Assembly: GCA_026706225.1 (NCBI GenBank)
Contig: JAPOZE010000051.1
Span: 1-11,542, forward strand
Reading direction: 5' to 3'
Length of the DNA stretch: 11,542 nucleotides
Source: Acidobacteriota bacterium
GTDB taxonomy: Bacteria; Acidobacteriota; Terriglobia; Versatilivoradales; Versatilivoraceae
The translations under genes and the position numbers were made by a program. Position 1 is the stretch's first letter. Each line of letters opens with the position of its first letter. The notes below the pieces were generated by a model. It worked only from the letters and a program-made list of their open reading frames with translations, was not told the DNA's origin and searched no databases. This document shows, in pieces, positions 1 through 5,758 of the stretch.

Positions 1-96
1 CTCCAGATCCTCGTCGTAGCACTGGGCCATGGGCTTGGCCGGGTTGTGGATAGGCATCAGGAACATGCCGTATTTCAGGGGTTGATCGGGACTCAT
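1..96 (-). CDS. Probable LLM-class flavin-dependent oxidoreductase, N-terminal fragment
   Basis: Only the first 32 codons are present; the gene runs off the left edge. The ATG (complement of 94-96) is preceded by GAGGAA (complement of 103-108), 6 nt from the ATG. The peptide has KYGMFLMPIHNP followed by a CYDEDLE segment. This resembles the first beta strand and following loop of luciferase-like monooxygenases (bacterial luciferase fold), which use reduced FMN and O2 to oxidise small organic substrates in the cytoplasm. There is no signal peptide. The gene diverges from the sialidase-fold gene at 404. The family call rests on one short N-terminal motif recognised from memory, so the substrate cannot be named. 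Confidence 0.7.
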   Translation of the reverse strand, partial: MSPDQPLKYGMFLMPIHNPAKPMAQCYDEDLE

Positions 97-150
97 GGTG
101 GATTCCTCGCTGGGTTGAACGCGGCCGAATTCCCCGGCTGCAAGATCGGA

Positions 151-179
151 AACATATATTCAACCCCGGGTAGAGTCAA
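151..179 (-). promoter_or_regulatory. Candidate sigma70-type promoter for the flavin monooxygenase gene
   Basis: Read on the minus strand, TTGACT (complement of 174-179) is followed after 17 nt by TATGTT (complement of 151-156). A start site near 144 would give a leader of about 47 nt before the ATG at 96. The -35 matches the consensus at 5 of 6 positions and the -10 at 4 of 6. The run of A/T bases around 151-160 stands out in an otherwise GC-rich sequence. Confidence 0.4.
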
Positions 180-231
180 TCTCAAAAAGGAGCCGCAATT
201 GCAGCACGACCGGAGATGAACTGCGTTGAGC

Positions 232-248
232 GAGTGATCCGATCACTC
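232..248. promoter_or_regulatory. 17-bp perfect inverted repeat, candidate operator
   Basis: GAGTGATC (232-239) and GATCACTC (241-248) are exact reverse complements around a single central C at 240. An 8-bp half-site pair with one central base is typical of sites for dimeric helix-turn-helix repressors. It lies between the two divergent promoter candidates, about 50 bp upstream of the plus-strand -35 and about 55 bp upstream of the minus-strand -35. No regulator gene is in the window, so its protein partner is unknown. Confidence 0.4.
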
Positions 249-296
249 TCGTCTGTTCGTGTTCGGAGATCGACGTTCCGGGGCGTGCTTTTCTCT

Positions 297-325
297 TTGA
301 GTTGTCCTGGAACATCGAATAGATT
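297..325 (+). promoter_or_regulatory. Candidate sigma70-type promoter for the sialidase/lipoprotein unit
   Basis: TTGAGT (297-302) is followed after 17 nt by TAGATT (320-325); each hexamer matches the consensus at 4 of 6 positions. The predicted start near 332 gives a leader of about 72 nt before the ATG at 404. No competing promoter is evident between this site and the gene. Confidence 0.3.
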
Positions 326-403
326 AGTTGCTGGATTCACCGACATGAAGCCGGGTCGGCGCCAGGCCCGGAAACGCCGACATCGAAGGGAGACGAATCG
401 AAG

Positions 404-1678
404 ATGCCCAACGGGAATTGCTACACCGACGACTGGAAACGGACCACCCCCGACTATGCCGTCTATCTGCAGAAGGCTCCGGGGGAACGGGACGAGTATT
501 CCGATCACATTCACGTCTTTTACACCCCTGGGGGCGATCTCATGTGCATGTGGACCCAGGGCTCCCATGAGAGTTCCCCCGACCTCAGAGTGGTCTGCTC
601 GCGCAGCCGGGATGGTGGACAGACCTGGTCCCCGACTCTTGCCATCGACGAGTCCAAGTACAAGAACATGGTTCCTTCCCTGGGGTTTCCCCTGATCAGC
701 CGCTCGGGAAGAATGTACTGCCTTTACAACCAGCACCTGGGTTACGGCGACGGGGGGCTCTATTCCTCGCCCTTGCGGGTGAAGTACTCGGATGACGATG
801 GCCACACCTGGGTCGCGAGCGGCGTGGACATCCCTTGGCGGAGGACCCGCTTCGACCACCCCGATCCAAGGGTTCATCCGACGGGTATCGTCTGGCAGCA
901 GCCCATCCGCGATGCCAAGGATCGGATGATCGTGGGATTCACCCGTTGGAGCAGCCCCATGGCCTATCCCCGGCCCATCGGGGGCAATCGCAACCACGGC
1001 GACAGCGGCATCGAGTTGATGCGCTTCGAGAATGTGGATGAGGGCCCCCATCCCAGGGACCTGAAAATCACCTGGCTGCCGGACGAGGCCGGGACCATTC
1101 GAGTCTCGCCCAACATCGAACCCGAGCACTCCCGCGGCTACAGCCTGGCCCAGGAGCCGGGTCTGGTGCTTTTGCCGGACGGGCGATTGTTCACCACCAT
1201 GAGGACGGTGACCGGCTATATCTGGTACACCGTTTCCGATGACCACGGCCACAGTTGGCGCCCCACCCAACCCATGCGCTTTCGAGACAACGGCGCCAAG
1301 GTCGAGCACCCCAAGTCGCCCGAGCCCCTCTACCGCCTGGCGGACGGCCGTTACCTGTTCTTCTTCCACAATCACTCCGGCTACCGGGACGGGGCCACCG
1401 GTCCCTGGGACATGGACGCCCGCCGGCCCGTCTACATCACGGTGGGAGAATTTCGCCCCCGGGCGGAACAGCCCCTGTGGTTCAGCGAGCCCAAGTTTCT
1501 CTTCGACACGCAAAAGGTGACCGCCGGAACGACGCGGCTCTGGTGGCTGGCCATGTACGCCAGCCTGACCGAGAGGGACGGCCGTCGAGTCTTCTGGTAC
1601 GCCGACCGCAAGCAGTTCGTCCTGGGAAAGAACATCACCGACGAGATGCTGGCCGACATGAAGGCCCCGGAGGCTTAA
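404..1678 (+). CDS. BNR/Asp-box (sialidase-fold) protein
   Basis: This 424-residue protein has three Asp-box motifs (S-x-D-x-G-x-[TS]-W) that mark blades of a sialidase-type six-bladed beta propeller: SRDGGQTW (68-75), SDDDGHTW (129-136) and SDDHGHSW (278-285). Blade-like strands with many Trp and Tyr fill the intervals, and the length suits a single propeller. Known members include exo-sialidases and other glycan-acting enzymes, plus many uncharacterised BNR proteins in environmental heterotrophs. I could not confidently place the sialidase arginine triad or nucleophilic Tyr, so sialidase activity is not claimed. The ATG at 404 is the first in-frame start; a GGGAG (388-392) lies 11 nt upstream, a rather long spacing. 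No signal peptide or membrane segment is visible, which is odd because its partner 5 nt downstream is a predicted lipoprotein. The two are probably co-transcribed. Confidence 0.8.
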   Translation: MPNGNCYTDDWKRTTPDYAVYLQKAPGERDEYSDHIHVFYTPGGDLMCMWTQGSHESSPDLRVVCSRSRDGGQTWSPTLAIDESKYKNMVPSLGFPLISRSGRMYCLYNQHLGYGDGGLYSSPLRVKYSDDDGHTWVASGVDIPWRRTRFDHPDPRVHPTGIVWQQPIRDAKDRMIVGFTRWSSPMAYPRPIGGNRNHGDSGIELMRFENVDEGPHPRDLKITWLPDEAGTIRVSPNIEPEHSRGYSLAQEPGLVLLPDGRLFTTMRTVTGYIWYTVSDDHGHSWRPTQPMRFRDNGAKVEHPKSPEPLYRLADGRYLFFFHNHSGYRDGATGPWDMDARRPVYITVGEFRPRAEQPLWFSEPKFLFDTQKVTAGTTRLWWLAMYASLTERDGRRVFWYADRKQFVLGKNITDEMLADMKAPEA

Positions 1679-1683
1679 GGCTT

Positions 1684-3546
1684 ATGAATATGACACGGAT
1701 GAGAAATCAGGCGACCTTCGGGTGGCCGGCCTGCCTGCTCCTTTCAGCGGCCATCCTCTGCACGGGTTGTTCGGTGGCGCTTCCTCCCGGAGAGCAACCC
1801 GCGGCCGGCATTTCCGAGGCGGATTCAGCGGCCAACGCCATCTATCTCACAGACATGGAGAAGTGCCGGCCGGCTTCCGCCCTGGCCAGCGAGTGGAAAC
1901 ATGGCACCTGGCGGCTGCTCTCCTACGCCACCGATTCCATCAGCGGCAACCTGCTGGTGGCCGCCGAGGACAACCGGCCACCTGAAATCACCTATCCGCT
2001 GCAGCGGGAAGGATGGCACCGGATCTACATCGGCATCTACCGCGAACCGTTCACCGGCCCCAGGCGGGTTCGGGTCCGCCTGAGCGACGAACAAGCCTTC
2101 GCCACCCTGACGGGGCTCGAGGGAGCCAAGGACCATCAGGAGCATTTCATCGATGATATCTTCTGGAAGGAAGCGGACCTCACCAGCAGGGACATCGTCT
2201 TCAAGCAGATCACCGAGCCCATGGCGGTGCACGCCTGGGTCGCCTACATCAAGCTGGTGCCCCTCCCCGAGGAGCAGGTGCAATCCATCCGGACTGACCG
2301 GAGTCGCAAGGACACCAAGAGACTGTTCATCCATAACGACGCCGGAGTGATCGATCGCAGCGGAACCGAGCAGGAAATCCGGGATCAACTGGAACCGCTG
2401 CGTCATTCCGACGTGGCCCGGGTCTACTGGGAATTCGGTACCGGCGACCGCGCCAAGCGTATCTCCAAGATCGCCCGGGACCACTCGCTGGACTTGACCC
2501 GAGCGGCAGGGGGCCGTCCCTTCTTTACCAGCCCCCACAGCCGCTGGTGGGCCGAGAGCTGGAAGGCCTACCACGAGAACGGGGTGGACCCCTTTCTGGT
2601 GGCTGCCGAGTACGCCCGCCAGGTGGGAATAGAGTTCCATGCCTCCTACCGTCCCGGGGGCTTCATCTACCCGGACAACTATGGTCCGACGCTTCCGGGC
2701 GCCAGCTTTTATGAACGGCACCCGGAATTGGTCTGCATGAATCGCGAGGGCAAGCCCATGCCCCGTATCTCCTATGCCTTCCCCGAGACTCGGCGCTACG
2801 TGGTGTCGCTCTTTCGTGAAGTGGCCACGGAAAATCCTATCGACGGAGTGGCGGTTCTCTACAATCGCCGCCCGCCGCTGGTGGCCTACGAGGCGCCGGT
2901 GGTTGAAGGGTTTCAGAAAGAGTACGGCCTGGACCCGCGCCAGCTTCCGGAGAATGATCCTCGCTTCATGCACCACCGTTCACGGTTCCTGACCCAGTTC
3001 ATGAGAGAGCTGCGGGCCGAGCTGGACCAGGTGGCTCTGGAACTGAAGCGGGAAAAGCCCTTCGAGATCACGACCGTGGTTTCCAATGGCGAAGAAAACC
3101 TGTTCTTTGGGATGGACTTGGCCACCTGGGTCGAGGAAGGTCTGGTGGATGTGATCGTCCCCTATTCCTCGGTCGAGCGGATAGGAGCCTATGGAAACAA
3201 GGTTGGCCCAAACACGTGGGACGGCGAACCGAGCTGGGAGAACCCCGAGGATGTGGAGTGGTTTGTCTCTCTGGTCAAGGGCACCCGAGCCCGGGTGGCC
3301 CTGAACATGATGCCGCGGTTCCTGACGAAGGAGGCTCAATACCGCAAGGCGCACCAGCTCTACGAGGCCGGGGTGGAGCACCTCTTCTTCTGGGACGGGA
3401 CCCACAGAGTGCGCAATGTTCTGCGGCTGGGACACCGGGAAGAGGTGTCTGACTGGATGGCTTCGGGTCAGCCTCCCTTCCGGCCCACCAACTTAAGGGT
3501 TTGGGAGCTGGGGGGATGGGATCTGCACACGGAAACCCCCGGGTAG
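1684..3546 (+). CDS. Putative lipoprotein with GHL10-like TIM-barrel domain
   Basis: The predicted product is 620 residues. The frame is open well upstream, inside the sialidase-fold gene, but the real start is ATG 1684 (or 1690): it lies 5 nt after the previous stop, has GGAGG at 1669-1673, and yields a basic then hydrophobic leader (residues 1-28) ending at Cys29. The lipobox L-C-T-G-C is slightly atypical, with Cys at -3. Residues about 53-200 look like a beta-rich N-terminal module. From about 215 the sequence resembles family-10-like glycoside hydrolases (GHL10): HASYRPG (319-325), a HPELVCMN segment (346-353), PIDGVAVLYN (385-394), EYGLDPRQ (413-420) and DLATWVEEGLVDVIVPY (478-494). These have the spacing of TIM-barrel strands. 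Catalytic acids were not assigned. A role in glycan handling at the cell surface is inferred from the fold and the sialidase-fold neighbour. Another TIM-barrel hydrolase-like family is possible. Confidence 0.65.
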   Translation: MNMTRMRNQATFGWPACLLLSAAILCTGCSVALPPGEQPAAGISEADSAANAIYLTDMEKCRPASALASEWKHGTWRLLSYATDSISGNLLVAAEDNRPPEITYPLQREGWHRIYIGIYREPFTGPRRVRVRLSDEQAFATLTGLEGAKDHQEHFIDDIFWKEADLTSRDIVFKQITEPMAVHAWVAYIKLVPLPEEQVQSIRTDRSRKDTKRLFIHNDAGVIDRSGTEQEIRDQLEPLRHSDVARVYWEFGTGDRAKRISKIARDHSLDLTRAAGGRPFFTSPHSRWWAESWKAYHENGVDPFLVAAEYARQVGIEFHASYRPGGFIYPDNYGPTLPGASFYERHPELVCMNREGKPMPRISYAFPETRRYVVSLFREVATENPIDGVAVLYNRRPPLVAYEAPVVEGFQKEYGLDPRQLPENDPRFMHHRSRFLTQFMRELRAELDQVALELKREKPFEITTVVSNGEENLFFGMDLATWVEEGLVDVIVPYSSVERIGAYGNKVGPNTWDGEPSWENPEDVEWFVSLVKGTRARVALNMMPRFLTKEAQYRKAHQLYEAGVEHLFFWDGTHRVRNVLRLGHREEVSDWMASGQPPFRPTNLRVWELGGWDLHTETPG

Positions 3547-3683
3547 CCGGCCGGCTGCCGTCCCCGGTTTCCGGTCGAAGAGAGACGGTCGTTTCAGCGT
3601 AGCCTGGGAAGTTACCGCAAAGGTTCAGCCTACGCCGTGCCGTGCCGATCATGCGAGGGAAAACGGCCGACTGCCAATAAAGG

Positions 3684-3717
3684 CGAACCACAAATGGACA
3701 CGAATGAACACAAATGA
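3684..3717 (+). repeat. Trimeric 10-bp repeat, copy 1 (left arm of inverted pair)
   Basis: Three consecutive 10-mers, CCACAAATGG, ACACGAATGA and ACACAAATGA, occupy 3688-3717, preceded by CGAA. The whole 34-nt arm is the reverse complement of 3998-4031 with two mismatches. The 10-bp period is close to one helical turn and is not a multiple of three, so it is not coding-driven. It lies 138 nt past the lipoprotein stop and would be in that gene's mRNA tail. Confidence 0.8.
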
Positions 3718-3812
3718 CTCTTGAATAACCTGAAGATAGCGCAACTCAGAGGCGGATTCATTCCTGATTTCAAACCTCAACACCTTGAAAGGGAACGACT
3801 GATTCAGTGAAA

Positions 3813-3842
3813 TCATTCGAGCCCATTCGTATGAATTCGTGG
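3813..3842 (-). repeat. Trimeric 10-bp repeat, degenerate copy 2
   Basis: Three 10-mers, TCATTCGAGC, CCATTCGTAT and GAATTCGTGG (plus-strand reading), align without gaps to copy 3 at 23 of 30 positions. The orientation is the same as copy 3 and opposite to copy 1. It appears to be a decayed member of the same repeat family. Confidence 0.6.
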
Positions 3843-3997
3843 TCCTATTCCCCCCAACGGGGGCACCCTCCTGAAGGAAGCCAATTGGCTCAATGATCGA
3901 GTGTGCGTTTGTGAACAACGTCGGGGTCCTTGGTGCCGGACACAGCCCACTCGAAATCGGTTGACACCCTTACCTGATTGACAACTCATCTTGCAGT

Positions 3998-4031
3998 TCA
4001 TTGGTGTTCATTCGTGTCCATTCGTGGTTCG
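3998..4031 (-). repeat. Trimeric 10-bp repeat, copy 3 (right arm of inverted pair)
   Basis: On the plus strand three 10-mers, TCATTGGTGT, TCATTCGTGT and CCATTCGTGG, occupy 3998-4027, followed by TTCG. The 34-nt arm is the reverse complement of 3684-3717 at 32 of 34 positions. It starts 69 nt beyond the stop of the minus-strand M20 hydrolase, so that gene's mRNA would read the same sense sequence that the lipoprotein mRNA reads from copy 1. Confidence 0.8.
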
Positions 4032-4100
4032 TCGTTTTTCTTCCTGGACAACTCTTTTCCCGTTGTCTCAGACACGATTTGGGAACGCGCGCCCGACCGG

Positions 4101-5435
4101 TCAAGGGGCTGCCGGCCGGTCCAGCCGGATCAGCGTGTGCAGCAGCAGGTTGGCGCCGTTGGCGACGTCCCGCGGTTCGGTGTATTCCTGTGGCGAGTGG
4201 CTGACCCCGCCCACGCTGGGGACGAAGATCAGGGCCGAGGGAGCGATTTGGGCCATGTTCTGGGCATCGTGGGCGGCCCCGCTGGGCAGCAGGCTGTAGC
4301 TCAGCCCCAGGGCCTCGGCCGTTAGCCGGATGGCCCCCTGCAGATTCGGGTCGGTCAGGATCGGCTCCACCCCGATGTCGATTTCGTTGAACTCGATCTC
4401 GGTGTCGGTTTCCTTCCCGATGAGTCGCGCCCGGCGCCGGATTTCCTGGAATACCCGGTCCAGCTTGGGTTTGGCGAGATCGCGCAGTTCCAGACTCAAT
4501 TCCACCCGTCCGGGAATGACGTTGGGCGCTCCCGGCTCGGCCCTGATGCGCCCCACCGTGGCCACCTGTCTTCCGGGCAGGCTCGTGGCGGCCCGGTTGA
4601 CCGCGATCACCAGCCTGGCGGCTGCCAGCAAGGCGTCCCGGCGGGCGTTCATGGGTGTGGTTCCGGCGTGGTTGGCAAAACCCGTCACGGTCACGTCCCA
4701 CCAGCGGATCCCGACGAATCCTTCCACAATGCCGATGTCTGTCCCCTCCGACTCCAGGCTGCCTCCCTGCTCGATGTGCAGCTCCAGGTAGGCTTTCACC
4801 TCTCCAGGCCGGCGGATGGCTTGGGAGATTCGGTCGGCATTGCCGCCCAGGGCTGCAATCCCCGCCCGGACGGACATGCCGCTGCGACTGGATTCCTCCA
4901 GCGCCTGGGCGTTGATCCGGCCCGCCAGCGCGCGGCTGCCGGTCAAGCCTCCTTCCTCGTTGGCGAAGACGATGACTTCCAGCGGGTGTCGGACCGGGAT
5001 TCCAATCTCCCCCAGCACCTGGACGCACTCGATGGCCGCCATCACTCCCAGCACGCCGTCGTAGGCGCCGGCCAGAGGCACGGTGTCGATGTGGGATCCC
5101 AGCACAATGGGGGCGAGTCCGGGCAATATGCCCGGCAAGCGTCCCGACAGGTTGCCGGCTTCGTCGACTCGGACCTCCAGACCGGCCTCCTGCATGAGTC
5201 GGCTCACGTAAGCCCGGCCGCTGAGGTCGGCCTCGGTGAATGCCAGGCGGGTCACTCCCTGAGGACTCCCTCCGATGCGGGCCATTTGTTCGATGCGCTC
5301 CTGGAGGCGTTGTGCGTTGACCCTGAGATCCGCCGGCGTTCCGGGTTCGCCCCCGTGCAGCGGCCATTCGAGCAGCAGCAGGCCAATGAGCAGGTGGCGG
5401 AGACGGGGCAGCCTGTTGGTTTTGCGTAGCCGCAT
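4101..5435 (-). CDS. Exported M20-family amidohydrolase (hydantoinase/carbamoylase type)
   Basis: The predicted product is 444 residues. The family includes N-carbamoyl-L-amino-acid hydrolases, beta-ureidopropionases and allantoate amidohydrolases, which cleave C-N bonds with a two-metal centre. Visible metal ligands are His115 (GSHIDT), Asp126 (GAYDG), Glu160-Glu161 (ANEEG), His220 (LELHIEQG) and His389 (GAAHDAQNMA). The GFANHAGTTPM motif (252-262) is typical of the dimerisation-domain loop that reaches the active site. All key residues are present, so it should be active; the substrate is undetermined. The frame is open to 5594, but ATG 5435 is chosen: it has AGGAG at 5-nt spacing and gives an Arg-rich n-region and hydrophobic core (RHLLIGLLLLEWPL, residues 13-26) like a Sec signal peptide. 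Most relatives are cytoplasmic, so export is unusual. It is transcribed away from the DapA-like gene. Confidence 0.85.
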   Translation of the reverse strand: MRLRKTNRLPRLRHLLIGLLLLEWPLHGGEPGTPADLRVNAQRLQERIEQMARIGGSPQGVTRLAFTEADLSGRAYVSRLMQEAGLEVRVDEAGNLSGRLPGILPGLAPIVLGSHIDTVPLAGAYDGVLGVMAAIECVQVLGEIGIPVRHPLEVIVFANEEGGLTGSRALAGRINAQALEESSRSGMSVRAGIAALGGNADRISQAIRRPGEVKAYLELHIEQGGSLESEGTDIGIVEGFVGIRWWDVTVTGFANHAGTTPMNARRDALLAAARLVIAVNRAATSLPGRQVATVGRIRAEPGAPNVIPGRVELSLELRDLAKPKLDRVFQEIRRRARLIGKETDTEIEFNEIDIGVEPILTDPNLQGAIRLTAEALGLSYSLLPSGAAHDAQNMAQIAPSALIFVPSVGGVSHSPQEYTEPRDVANGANLLLHTLIRLDRPAAP

Positions 5436-5440
5436 GACTT

Positions 5441-5445
5441 CTCCT
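5441..5445 (-). promoter_or_regulatory. Ribosome binding site fixing the M20 hydrolase start
   Basis: AGGAG on the minus strand lies 5 nt upstream of the ATG at 5435. It decides between this start and the upstream in-frame ATG at 5594, which would bury the signal peptide 53 residues into the protein. Confidence 0.7.
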
Positions 5446-5683
5446 GATGTGGTCAGATGCCGTTGGTTCTCGAAGTTTCGCCAGAAGCCCGGGACTCCTG
5501 CGCCGGCCATCATACCCGATGGACTCTTGAAACTCCTGCCCTGATCGCAACGGCTCCGGTAGGTGAACTCGCAGGGGCCAAGCTCCCCAGACATTCATCA
5601 ACCGGCAACGACCTGCGATTCCGGGTTCCGAGACCCTGCACATTCCATCCCCTTAATCACGAAAATCGCACCCCCGGACGGCA

Positions 5684-5713
5684 TTGTGCGCCTCGCCCCT
5701 GCGGTGGTAACAT
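5684..5713 (+). promoter_or_regulatory. Weak promoter candidate for the DapA-like/PPC/DUF1549 cluster
   Basis: TTGTGC (5684-5689) and TAACAT (5708-5713) are separated by 18 nt, about 45 nt upstream of the start codon at 5759. Both hexamers deviate from consensus, so this is only the best candidate seen by eye. Confidence 0.2.
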
Positions 5714-5742
5714 GCTGTCAACGCCAGAGTTGATGTGAGGGT

Positions 5743-5750
5743 GGGAGGAG
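5743..5750 (+). promoter_or_regulatory. Ribosome binding site fixing the DapA-like start
   Basis: GGGAGGAG lies 8 nt upstream of ATG 5759. This selects the ATG over the in-frame GTG at 5735, and puts the twin-arginine motif at residues 5-11 of the product. Confidence 0.75.
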
Positions 5751-5758
5751 ACCCGACG

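Larger units (their letters stand above)
97..403. other. Divergent intergenic region
   Basis: These 307 bases separate the minus-strand monooxygenase start from the plus-strand sialidase-fold start. They contain a sigma70-like promoter candidate for each direction and a perfect 17-bp inverted repeat between them. The sialidase frame stays open upstream only to a TAG at 320-322. That stretch has no ATG, GTG or TTG start before 404 and encodes no hydrophobic segment, so no extended or signal-bearing N-terminus is hidden here. No RNA gene was recognised. Confidence 0.6.
3547..4100. other. Convergent intergenic region with 10-bp-period repeats
   Basis: These 554 bases lie between the stops of two convergent genes, the lipoprotein (3546) and the M20 hydrolase (4101). 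No protein is credible: the short ORFs here give low-quality translations dominated by repeat-derived phrases such as IRVHSWFV or NHEWTRMN, which I recall as common spurious ORF products of this dispersed repeat. Base composition is visibly lower in GC than the genes. It holds three copies of a trimeric 10-bp repeat (listed separately). No classical hairpin-plus-T-run terminator was found. Confidence 0.7.
5436..5758. other. Divergent intergenic region between M20 hydrolase and DapA-like gene
   Basis: These 323 bases should hold the promoters for both directions. On the minus strand there is a TATGAT (complement of 5509-5514), a good -10 hexamer about 75 nt upstream of the hydrolase start, but it has no convincing -35. 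On the plus strand there is a weak pair (listed). The hydrolase frame continues open here, but its translation lacks family similarity and precedes the signal peptide. No RNA gene was recognised. Confidence 0.45.

Noticed and set aside
182..1513. 443-residue minus-strand ORF opposite the sialidase-fold gene
   Set aside because: The plus strand carries three Asp boxes in frame. The minus translation is Gly/Val/Pro-rich with no recognisable motif, as expected of a GC-rich shadow.
1825..2976. 383-residue minus-strand ORF opposite the lipoprotein
   Set aside because: The plus frame has a lipoprotein leader, an RBS and GHL10-like motifs. The antisense frame has no domain signature.
3545..3556. 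AGCCGGCCGGCT palindrome at the lipoprotein stop as a terminator
   Set aside because: It has no loop and no following T-run; in GC-rich DNA such a palindrome is unremarkable.
3684..4031. CRISPR-like repeat array
   Set aside because: The units are 10 bp, directly abutting and without spacers, and two of the three clusters are inverted relative to the first. This is not CRISPR structure.
4064..4074. TGTCT-C-AGACA palindrome downstream of the M20 hydrolase
   Set aside because: The arms are only 5 bp, lie 3' of both convergent genes and have no T-run, so neither operator nor terminator can be supported.
3970..5643. 557-residue minus-strand ORF overlapping the M20 hydrolase
   Set aside because: Its translation is Arg/Gly/Pro-rich low complexity, and its tail is repeat-derived. 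The other minus frame has all M20 metal ligands.
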